Assembly: GCA_007130345.1 (NCBI GenBank)
Contig: SLSP01000157.1
Coordinates: forward strand, 1-5,254
Direction of reading: 5' to 3'
DNA length: 5,254 nucleotides
From: Thermoflexales bacterium
GTDB taxonomy: Bacteria; Chloroflexota; Anaerolineae; B4-G1; SLSP01
Position numbers and translations under genes: made by a program
Notes under the pieces: generated by a model
The model's input: only the letters and a program-made list of their open reading frames with translations
Told to the model about the DNA's origin: nothing
Database searches by the model: none
Shown here: piece by piece, positions 1 to 5,254 of the stretch
Layout of the letters: every line of letters begins with the position of its first letter
How positions within the stretch are numbered: the stretch's first letter is position 1

Positions 1-2
1 AT

Positions 3-3000
3 GCCGTGTGGCTCTTCGCGCTCCTGCTGATCACGCCAACCGACCAAGTCGGCGTCTTCTACGGGCGCGAGATCGTCGTGAAGCAAGCGGCCAACGGCTC
101 ACCCTTGCGTGTAGATGAGGTTATCCTCCGCATCGACGGCCACGACGTAGCCACCGATCTGCTCAGGCCGGGCGTCTGGCGGCAGCGGCTCTACCAGCAT
201 AGCGCGTCGCCGCTCACCTACACCGTGCGGCGCGCTGGTGTAACGCGGGAGATCGAGGTATTCCGACAACACTACACACCGCTGCAACTGCTATGGCGCG
301 GCGGCGCGCTGTGGCTCTTCGGCCTCTCTATGCTGGTGACAACCCTGCTCCTCATCCTGGGGCGCGGCGATGAACAATCCGCGCGCCTGATAGCCGCAGC
401 CTTTATGCTCATCGGCATCGTCCAGATCAACAACAACTTGCTGGCGGCTGGAACCGATGTAGCACTGGCCTGGTCGTGGTTGTTCATCCCCGTCGATGCC
501 CTCGGCGTGTGCCTGAGCTTGAGCCTGGGCTTGCACGCCCTCCTGATTTTCCCGGAACCTAAAGCCTGGCTAGAAAAGTCCCCCCGATTGCCCTGGCTCC
601 TCCATCCGCTGACGCCGGGCCTCGCGTTAGCGGCGGCCCTGCTCTGGGGCGGGCCGACCGCACTGCGCGCCCGCGCTGTGTTCTTCGATATCGCCAATCC
701 CCTGGTGTTGGTACTCTTGGGATTGCAGATCGCGGCGATTGCGCACAGCTATATCACCACACAGCGCCCCGGCGTGCGTAACCAAATCCGCTGGCTGGTC
801 TGGGGCCTGGCGATGTTCAGCATCCCCTGGATTCTGTTCTACGTGCTGCCGGTTATGCTCACGGGAAGCCCCTGGCTCCCCTTATCCGTCACCAACCTGG
901 CGATGATCCTGCTCCCTATCTCGTTCCTCTTTTCCGTCTTCCGTTATGGCCTGATGGACATCGACATGGTGATCAACCGCACGCTGGTCTATGGCGTCTC
1001 CGGCGCGCTGATGGCCCTGCTCTATCTGGTGATTATGTCGGTGGCGGATCACGTCATCACGCGGGCGACGGGCGCGTCCAACGCGGTCTTGGCCGGGATG
1101 GTGGCAACACTGGCGCTCTTCATCGTCTTCAATCCGCTGCGACTCTACATCCAGCGGGGTGTGGATCGCGTTTTCTTCCGCGAGCAATTGGACTTCGTGC
1201 AAATTTTGGGGGAAAATGGCCGGCACCTGTCCACCACAATGGGGCTGGATGACATCAAGACGCTGCTGACCGTCGAGGTGCCTCGCCAGTTGGGCTTGAC
1301 GTTCGCGGCAGTGTTGTTGGCATCCCCCGAAGCGGCGAATGGGTCGCGCCACTATCAAGGCCAGGTAGACGGACAACCCTTCGCGCTGGCCGAGGCCGGT
1401 CTGCGCCAATGGTTCACGCGGCACCGCGAGCCGCTGGTGATCTATCAGCAGCCCCGCTATCCTGAAACGCTTCACCCGGCCCTGGAGCAGATGGCCGCCA
1501 TCGGCACGGAAATCTGCCTGGGCCTCTTCCACCACAACGCCCTGCTCGGCTGTTACCTCTTTGGCTCCAAACGCTCCGGCGGATTGCTGAACCGCAATGA
1601 GGTCAACGCGCTCGTGTTGTTGGGGCAACAGGCCACCGCCGCCATCGAAAATGCCCGGCTCTACGACGCGCTGCAAGAACACAATCGCCTGCTGGAAGCG
1701 CGGGTGGCGGCGCGGACCTCTGAGCTACAAGCGGAGCACAATCGCCTGGACACCATCTTGCAAAATATCGCCGACGGATTGGTGGTCACGGATCGTAACG
1801 GGTGCATCGTGCTGGTCAACCCGGCCTTCGCGCGCATCGTCAGGTTCCCGGCCAACCAGATGCTCGGCAATCCGCTGCGGCAGATCATCGGGGCCGCTGC
1901 GATTGACGACCTTGTGCGGCGCGCGTTGGAGCATCCCGGCGAACTCTTCTCCGGCGACATCAGCGGGATTGGCGGCAATGACGAACTGACCTACAAAGTC
2001 ACGACGGGCGCGCTCCTTCAGCGCGCGCTCTTTGGCCTGGATGCGGAGGAGGCCGAGGTGCCCGGGGAGCCGGAGGTGTTGGGCGTGGTCACGGTGCTGC
2101 GCGACATCACCCACGAGCAGGAAGTAGACCGGATGAAGACCAACTTCATCTCCACCGTCTCTCACGAACTGCGCACGCCGTTGACCTCGGTGTTGGGCTT
2201 CACCAAACTCATCGAAAAGCACTTCGTCCGCGACATCGTGCCGCGCATCGCGGCGGATGACCCGCGCGGCACGCGCGCGGCAGACCGCATCCAGGGCAAT
2301 TTGGAGATCATCACCAGCGAGGGCGAGCGACTGACGCGCCTGATCAATGATGTCTTGGATATCGCCAAAATGGAGGCCGGCAAGACCGATTGGGATATGC
2401 AGCCGGTGGCCCTGGCCGAAGTCGTCGAAACGGCGGTCAACGCGATTTCTGCGCTGGCGCTCCAGCGGCAGATTCCGGTGGAGGTGGAGGTGCCGGACAC
2501 CTTGCCGCCGGTGACGGCAGACCGCGACCGGATGGTGCAGGTGTTGACGAACTTGCTCTCCAACGCGCTCAAATTCACGCGCGAGGGGCAGGTCACGGTA
2601 CAGGCGCGGTGCATCGACACCCTCGCCCAGAGCACGCTCGCCGCCTCTGGCAGCGCCCTCGCCGAGCTATACCCCGCCAACGACGCGGGCTGGTTATGGG
2701 TCAGCGTGAGGGACACCGGTGTGGGCATCCGGCCTGAGCGACTGCCCGAAGTCTTCGAGAAATTCAAGCAAGTCTCCGATTCGGGAGCGGATCGGCCCCA
2801 GGGCACGGGCCTGGGATTGCCCATCTGCCGCGAGATCGTGGAGCAGCACCAGGGCCGCATCTGGGTGGAGAGCGAATTTGGCGTGGGGAGCACCTTCAGC
2901 TTCGTGATCCCGCTGACCCCCGACGCGGACTCGTGCGCGAGCATCGCCTATCGCGCTGCCGCGTCGCCTGCCGCCGATCCGCTGCCCGCCGGAGAGGTGG

Positions 3001-3386
3001 GCAGCCGCATCCTGGTGGTCGATGACGACGCGCACATCCGCCGGCTGCTGCGCCAGGAGCTAACCGATGCCGGGTATCAGGTGATCGAGGCGGCGGATGG
3101 GATGGAAGCGCTGGACATGGCGCGTTCCGACAACCCCGACTTGATCCTGCTGGACGTGATGATTCCCCACATCACCGGCTTCGACGTGGTCAGTGTGCTC
3201 AAAGGGGCGGCAGAAACGTCCGCCATCCCCATCATCATCCTCTCGGCACTCGAAGACCGCCAGCGGGGCTTCCGCCTGGGTGCCGACAGCTATCTGAGCA
3301 AGCCCATCGATGCCCCCTTGCTGCTGGAAACCATTGAAGGCGTTTTGCAGCGGCAGAAGACCGCCGACGGCCCCCGTGACGGTTGA
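3..3386 (+). CDS. Membrane hybrid sensor histidine kinase (PDZ-like, multi-TM, GAF, PAS, HisKA, HATPase_c, receiver); 5' end cut by the window
   Basis: This is an inner-membrane sensor kinase that should autophosphorylate on His and pass phosphate to its own receiver domain. Residues are counted from the GTG at base 6. The frame is open to base 1 and that GTG falls inside a hydrophobic stretch (FALLLIT), so the true start is probably upstream. Order: remnant of a first TM helix (1-10); extracytoplasmic PDZ-like domain (about 13-88, with VDEVILRIDG); 8-9 TM helices (about 99-376); GAF domain (about 395-545); coiled coil (about 545-585); PAS (about 580-700); HisKA with H720 in SHELRTPL; HATPase_c with N-box N853, D903 in DTGVGI, and GTGLGL at 933-938; proline/alanine-rich linker (971-1000); receiver domain with D1006/D1007, phospho-acceptor D1050, S1080 and K1099. 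No catalytic residue is missing. The H720-N781 stretch is about 15 residues longer than in a typical HisKA. PDZ plus many TM helices recalls the ComP sensor layout. No HPt or DNA-binding output domain is present. The input signal is unknown. Confidence 0.95.
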   Translation, partial: AVWLFALLLITPTDQVGVFYGREIVVKQAANGSPLRVDEVILRIDGHDVATDLLRPGVWRQRLYQHSASPLTYTVRRAGVTREIEVFRQHYTPLQLLWRGGALWLFGLSMLVTTLLLILGRGDEQSARLIAAAFMLIGIVQINNNLLAAGTDVALAWSWLFIPVDALGVCLSLSLGLHALLIFPEPKAWLEKSPRLPWLLHPLTPGLALAAALLWGGPTALRARAVFFDIANPLVLVLLGLQIAAIAHSYITTQRPGVRNQIRWLVWGLAMFSIPWILFYVLPVMLTGSPWLPLSVTNLAMILLPISFLFSVFRYGLMDIDMVINRTLVYGVSGALMALLYLVIMSVADHVITRATGASNAVLAGMVATLALFIVFNPLRLYIQRGVDRVFFREQLDFVQILGENGRHLSTTMGLDDIKTLLTVEVPRQLGLTFAAVLLASPEAANGSRHYQGQVDGQPFALAEAGLRQWFTRHREPLVIYQQPRYPETLHPALEQMAAIGTEICLGLFHHNALLGCYLFGSKRSGGLLNRNEVNALVLLGQQATAAIENARLYDALQEHNRLLEARVAARTSELQAEHNRLDTILQNIADGLVVTDRNGCIVLVNPAFARIVRFPANQMLGNPLRQIIGAAAIDDLVRRALEHPGELFSGDISGIGGNDELTYKVTTGALLQRALFGLDAEEAEVPGEPEVLGVVTVLRDITHEQEVDRMKTNFISTVSHELRTPLTSVLGFTKLIEKHFVRDIVPRIAADDPRGTRAADRIQGNLEIITSEGERLTRLINDVLDIAKMEAGKTDWDMQPVALAEVVETAVNAISALALQRQIPVEVEVPDTLPPVTADRDRMVQVLTNLLSNALKFTREGQVTVQARCIDTLAQSTLAASGSALAELYPANDAGWLWVSVRDTGVGIRPERLPEVFEKFKQVSDSGADRPQGTGLGLPICREIVEQHQGRIWVESEFGVGSTFSFVIPLTPDADSCASIAYRAAASPAADPLPAGEVGSRILVVDDDAHIRRLLRQELTDAGYQVIEAADGMEALDMARSDNPDLILLDVMIPHITGFDVVSVLKGAAETSAIPIIILSALEDRQRGFRLGADSYLSKPIDAPLLLETIEGVLQRQKTADGPRDG

Positions 3387-3392
3387 CGCTTG
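3384..3392 (+). promoter_or_regulatory. Kinase stop / KipI-KipA start junction, likely translational coupling
   Basis: The kinase stop TGA (3384-3386) and the TTG start (3390-3392) are separated by only three bases, CGC. No purine-rich Shine-Dalgarno sequence lies at the usual distance from the TTG: the preceding bases read cccccgtgacggttgacgct. This suggests that ribosomes ending the kinase reinitiate here. TTG is the most upstream start possible, because the in-frame TGA blocks anything earlier. The next candidate, GTG at 3435, would remove the first conserved beta strand (RILPVGEAAFTVEF) of the KipI domain, so it is less likely. Both genes are in the same frame, so TGA readthrough would give one long fusion protein. 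Confidence 0.5.
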
Positions 3393-5012
3393 AACCGCGC
3401 TCGCGCCGCGCCCCAGTATCCGCGCATCCTGCCGGTGGGGGAGGCCGCCTTCACCGTCGAGTTCGGCGCGGCAGTCGATGCCACGCTCAATCGCCGCGTC
3501 CACGCGCTGGACAGCGCGCTCGCCGCCGCGCCGCCCCCTGGCCTGCAAGAAGCCGTCCCCACCTATCGCGCCCTGCTGGTGCGCTTCGACCCGACCCGCG
3601 TTGCGGCTGAAGCGTTCCGGGAGTCGCTGTCACGAGCCGCGCGCGCGCTCCCGGAGCCGGACGCGCTGCCCGCAGGCCGCCTCGTGGAGCTTCCCGTGAT
3701 CTACGGCGGAGCCGCCGGCCCCGATCTCGACGCGGTGGCGGCGCATTGCGGCCTCTCGCCGGACGAGGTGATCGCCCGGCACGCGGCCCAAGTCTACACG
3801 GTGGCGATGTTGGGCTTCGCGCCGGGCTTCGCCTACCTGCTCGGCTTGCCGCCGGAACTGGCAACGCCGCGCCTCGCAACCCCGCGCCTGCGGATCGCGC
3901 CGGGGAGCGTGGGCATCGCCGCCGCGCAAACCGGCATCTACGCGCTGCCCACGCCCGGCGGATGGCGCATCATCGGACGCACCACGCGCGCGCTCTTCGA
4001 CCCGGCCCGCGTTGCCCCCTTCGCCCTGCAAGCCGGGGATCGCGTGCGCTTTGTTCCGACTCAGGACACGGGAGGCAGAACTCAGGACGCCATCCCGCGC
4101 CCGGCGTCGGATTTGCCAGATGCTATGTGCCCTTCGGCATTGGACGTGCTTGATCCCGGCCTGCTGACCACCGTGCAAGACGGCGGGCGACGCGGATGGG
4201 CGCGCTATGGCGTCCCGCCCTCTGGCCCGGTGGACGCGGCGGCCTTCCGCGCCGCGAACGCGCTGGTGGGCAATCCGCCGGACGCCGCCGGGCTGGAGAT
4301 CACGCTCACCGGGCCGACGCTGCGTGCCCGGCAAGCCTGCCTGATTGCCGTGTGCGGAGCCGAGTTCGAGCTGTGGGCCGGGGATGTGCCGGTGCCCCCC
4401 TGGCACGCGGTGTATCTGCGCGCCGGGGATTGCCTGCGCTTTGGGGAACGCCAACGCGGCGCGCGCGCGTACCTCGCGGTGGCGGGCGGGCTCGCGTTGC
4501 CCGCGTTCCTGGGATCGCAGGCCACGTATCTGCCGGGCGAGTTCGGCGGGGTGGGGGGCCGCGCCGTGCGCGCCGGGGACGTGCTCCCGCTTGGCCCACC
4601 TCCCGGAGACCCGGTGGCCGGCGCGGGGCGTCGCTGGCCCGACGCGCAGCGTCCCGCCTACGCTCCTCATCCCACCGCGCGCGTCATCCTCGGCCCGCAG
4701 GCTGACGCCTTCACGGCTGCGGGGCTGGCGACGTTCCTCTCCGCCGAGTACGTCATCACGCCGCACAGCGACCGGATGGGGATGCGGCTCCAGGGGCCGC
4801 CGGTGCCGCGCGCCGGGGCTGCGGACATCGTCTCCGATGGTGTGGTGATGGGCAGCATCCAGATTCCGCCGGACGGCCAGCCCATCATCATGCTCGCCGA
4901 CCATCAGACGACAGGCGGGTATCCCAAAATTGCGACGGTGGTGCAAGATGATTTGCCATTGTTGGCGCAGGCTTTGCCGGGGGCGCGAGTGCGGTTCGCT
5001 CAATTGCCGTGA
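3390..5012 (+). CDS. pxpBC: 5-oxoprolinase subunits B and C fused in one chain (KipI-KipA; AHS1-AHS2 domains)
   Basis: The protein has 540 residues. Residues about 11-225 form the PxpB/KipI (AHS1) domain, with the hallmark MLGFAPGFAYLLGLPPEL (140-157), a duplicated RLATPRL stretch, and GSVGIAAAQTGIY followed by PGGWRIIGRT (172-198). A linker (about 226-248) leads into the PxpC/KipA (AHS2) domain (about 251-540). That domain carries LDPGLLTTVQDGGRRGW, YGVPPSGPVDAAAFRAAN (273-290), HSDRMGMRLQGP (459-470) and IPPDGQPIIMLADHQTTGGY (492-511). Both halves are full length and all recognisable family motifs are kept. In most bacteria PxpB and PxpC act with PxpA to hydrolyse 5-oxoproline to glutamate using ATP. 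In B. subtilis the homologues KipI and KipA are an antikinase of KinA and its antagonist. Fused forms are known, for example in Thermus. There is no amidase or biotin carboxylase domain, so 'allophanate hydrolase' or 'urea carboxylase' would be a wrong name. It lies directly downstream of a histidine kinase gene, and pxpA is not in the window. GC looks higher than in the kinase gene in the lines sampled. Confidence 0.93.
   Translation: MNRARAAPQYPRILPVGEAAFTVEFGAAVDATLNRRVHALDSALAAAPPPGLQEAVPTYRALLVRFDPTRVAAEAFRESLSRAARALPEPDALPAGRLVELPVIYGGAAGPDLDAVAAHCGLSPDEVIARHAAQVYTVAMLGFAPGFAYLLGLPPELATPRLATPRLRIAPGSVGIAAAQTGIYALPTPGGWRIIGRTTRALFDPARVAPFALQAGDRVRFVPTQDTGGRTQDAIPRPASDLPDAMCPSALDVLDPGLLTTVQDGGRRGWARYGVPPSGPVDAAAFRAANALVGNPPDAAGLEITLTGPTLRARQACLIAVCGAEFELWAGDVPVPPWHAVYLRAGDCLRFGERQRGARAYLAVAGGLALPAFLGSQATYLPGEFGGVGGRAVRAGDVLPLGPPPGDPVAGAGRRWPDAQRPAYAPHPTARVILGPQADAFTAAGLATFLSAEYVITPHSDRMGMRLQGPPVPRAGAADIVSDGVVMGSIQIPPDGQPIIMLADHQTTGGYPKIATVVQDDLPLLAQALPGARVRFAQLP
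4059..4088 (+). repeat. Direct repeat in the inter-domain linker of the KipI-KipA fusion
   Basis: The 9-mer ACTCAGGAC occurs at 4059-4067 and again at 4080-4088, exactly 21 bases apart. The interval parses as 7-base units (actcagg, acacggg, aggcaga, actcagg). It encodes TQDTGGRTQD (residues 224-233) in the flexible linker between the AHS1 and AHS2 domains. A 21-base period keeps the reading frame, so a short heptamer repeat could have been tolerated here. With only two good copies, chance remains possible. Confidence 0.4.
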
Positions 5013-5094
5013 TCTGTAACTGTTCTGTAATCACATAATTTGTCGGAGCGGGGTACAATTGTAATAGATTCATTTTCAGGTAAGATATGGGCTG
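5013..5094. other. AT-richer intergenic stretch after the KipI-KipA gene
   Basis: No gene is visible here and no strong rho-independent terminator follows the stop codon. It contains a direct repeat TCTGTAA (5013-5019 and 5024-5030, spaced by one helical turn) and a perfect 10-bp palindrome TACAATTGTA (5054-5063). TTGTCG (5040-5045) followed 16 bases later by TAATAG (5062-5067) could be read as a weak plus-strand promoter, but both boxes are poor. TACAAT within the palindrome resembles a -10 box on either strand, yet no -35 box sits at the right distance. Confidence 0.5.
5054..5063. promoter_or_regulatory. Perfect 10-bp palindrome TACAATTGTA (possible operator or -10 region)
   Basis: The sequence equals its own reverse complement and lies in a low-GC gap within an otherwise GC-rich window. 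It could be a small operator half-site pair or a bidirectional -10-like element. No transcript start or partner motif can be shown, so this is a weak call. Confidence 0.2.
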
Positions 5095-5120
5095 GGTAGC
5101 ACTGCACTTAATCGTGGTCG
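5095..5120 (+). repeat. Left inverted-repeat arm
   Basis: This is the left arm of the 26-bp imperfect inverted repeat. Compared with the reverse complement of the right arm, the outer 8 bases are identical, 3 of the middle 8 match, and 9 of the inner 10 match. Differences that still pair as G-U are at 5103, 5104 and 5118. Confidence 0.65.
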
Positions 5121-5199
5121 AGAAAATCAGTGCCATTTGGGCGAATTTTTCGGGCTGTAAATGACGATTTTGCCCCACTGAGCACTGAAATCCGGCTAC

Positions 5200-5224
5200 A
5201 AAATGAGGGGTTTCCCCCACTTTT
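5200..5224 (+). other. Hairpin AAAA-GGGG / CCCC-TTTT inside the terminal element
   Basis: GGGG (5207-5210), a TTT loop and CCCC (5214-5217) form a short GC stem. Beyond a symmetric 3x3 internal loop it is extended by AAAA (5200-5203) with TTTT (5221-5224). It superficially resembles a terminator, but the stem is short, the T run is only four bases and part of the stem, and it lies about 190 bases after the stop codon. It is better read as one arm of the larger fold-back element. Confidence 0.3.
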
Positions 5225-5228
5225 CAAG

Positions 5229-5254
5229 CGGCCACGATTCCCTGTGGTGCTACC
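5229..5254 (-). repeat. Right inverted-repeat arm, flush with the window end
   Basis: This is the reverse-complement partner of the arm at 5095-5120. It ends exactly at the last base, so the repeat may extend further, and no flanking duplication can be checked. Ending on a repeat is what an assembly break at a multicopy element would look like. Confidence 0.65.

Larger units (their letters stand above)
5095..5254. mobile_element. 160-bp MITE-like element with terminal inverted repeats (or a structured RNA)
   Basis: The stretch opens with GGTAGCAC (5095-5102) and ends, at the last base of the window, with its complement GTGCTACC (5247-5254). Eight bases further in, ATCGTGGTCG (5111-5120) faces CGGCCACGAT (5229-5238). 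The arms align without gaps over 26 bp with 20 identities, and the three central mismatches plus all else give 23 of 26 pairs if G-U pairs are allowed. There is no transposase and no convincing ORF inside. GC is near 45%, far below the flanking genes. Size, inverted ends and lack of coding fit a MITE. The target-site duplication cannot be judged, because the right flank is outside the window. The alternative is an ncRNA closed by a long stem, supported by further nested inverted repeats (5127-5133 with 5182-5188; 5134-5138 with 5159-5163). Confidence 0.45.

Noticed and set aside
882..1682. Minus-strand ORF (266 codons) opposite the kinase
   Set aside because: The kinase frame encodes TM and GAF domains here. 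The antisense product is Gln-, His- and Arg-rich with no domain.
3630..5003. Long minus-strand ORF (457 codons) opposite the KipI-KipA gene
   Set aside because: It is antisense to a gene with clear family motifs. The product is rich in Arg, Gly, Ala and His, as expected from the complement of high-GC codons.
3390..5012. Allophanate hydrolase or urea carboxylase
   Set aside because: The AHS1/AHS2 names are historical. There is no amidase, biotin carboxylase or biotin-binding domain, and stand-alone AHS1-AHS2 proteins are KipI-KipA/PxpBC.
5040..5067. Sigma-70 promoter TTGTCG-16-TAATAG
   Set aside because: Both boxes match the consensus poorly and nothing credible is transcribed from it within the window.
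4888..5220. Minus-strand ORF of 110 codons covering the tail
   Set aside because: It overlaps the conserved C-terminus of the KipI-KipA gene by about 125 bases, its product has low-complexity stretches and no recognisable domain, and it runs through the inverted-repeat element.
5200..5224. Rho-independent terminator of the operon
   Set aside because: The GC stem is only 4 bp, the T run is four bases and pairs with an A run, and it lies about 190 bases past the stop codon inside an inverted-repeat element.
5013..5254. tRNA gene or CRISPR array in the tail
   Set aside because: No cloverleaf with T-arm and anticodon arm can be built, and there is no set of three or more regularly spaced identical repeats.

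Overview
The window looks like a piece of a GC-rich bacterial chromosome. The best guess is Chloroflexota or a relative: the sensor module of the first gene, with its signature around 'DIDMVINRTLVYG', is a style I associate with that phylum, and the second gene is a KipI-KipA fusion like those of thermophilic and deep-branching bacteria. This assignment is an inference from style, not a match. The odd length, the gene cut at base 1 and a repeat arm ending flush with the last base suggest a short contig rather than a chosen locus.

Layout. (1) Bases 3-3386, plus strand: the 3' part, probably nearly all, of a large membrane hybrid histidine kinase. It has an extracytoplasmic PDZ-like domain, 8-9 membrane segments, GAF, coiled coil, PAS, HisKA/HATPase_c and a C-terminal receiver domain. 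All phosphorelay residues are present. (2) Bases 3390-5012, plus strand: a single-chain fusion of 5-oxoprolinase subunits B and C (PxpB/KipI plus PxpC/KipA; older label allophanate hydrolase subunits 1 and 2). It starts at a TTG only 3 bases after the kinase stop and in the same reading frame. (3) Bases 5013-5254: a non-coding tail of much lower GC (about 45% in bases 5101-5160 by hand count, against about 60-80% in sampled lines of the genes). It holds short repeats and a 160-bp element bounded by 26-bp imperfect inverted repeats, with further nested inverted repeats inside.

How the parts may work together. The two genes look like one operon with coupled translation. In Bacillus subtilis KipI is an inhibitor of the sporulation kinase KinA and KipA counteracts it, while in most bacteria the same proteins are subunits of 5-oxoprolinase. 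A sensor kinase placed directly before a KipI-KipA fusion therefore permits two readings: ordinary co-expression of a kinase and a metabolic enzyme, or a kinase packaged with its own antikinase and anti-antikinase. The PxpA partner needed for the enzymatic role is not in the window. The terminal 160-bp element is best read as a MITE-like non-autonomous repeat or a structured RNA. It has no transposase and no credible ORF.
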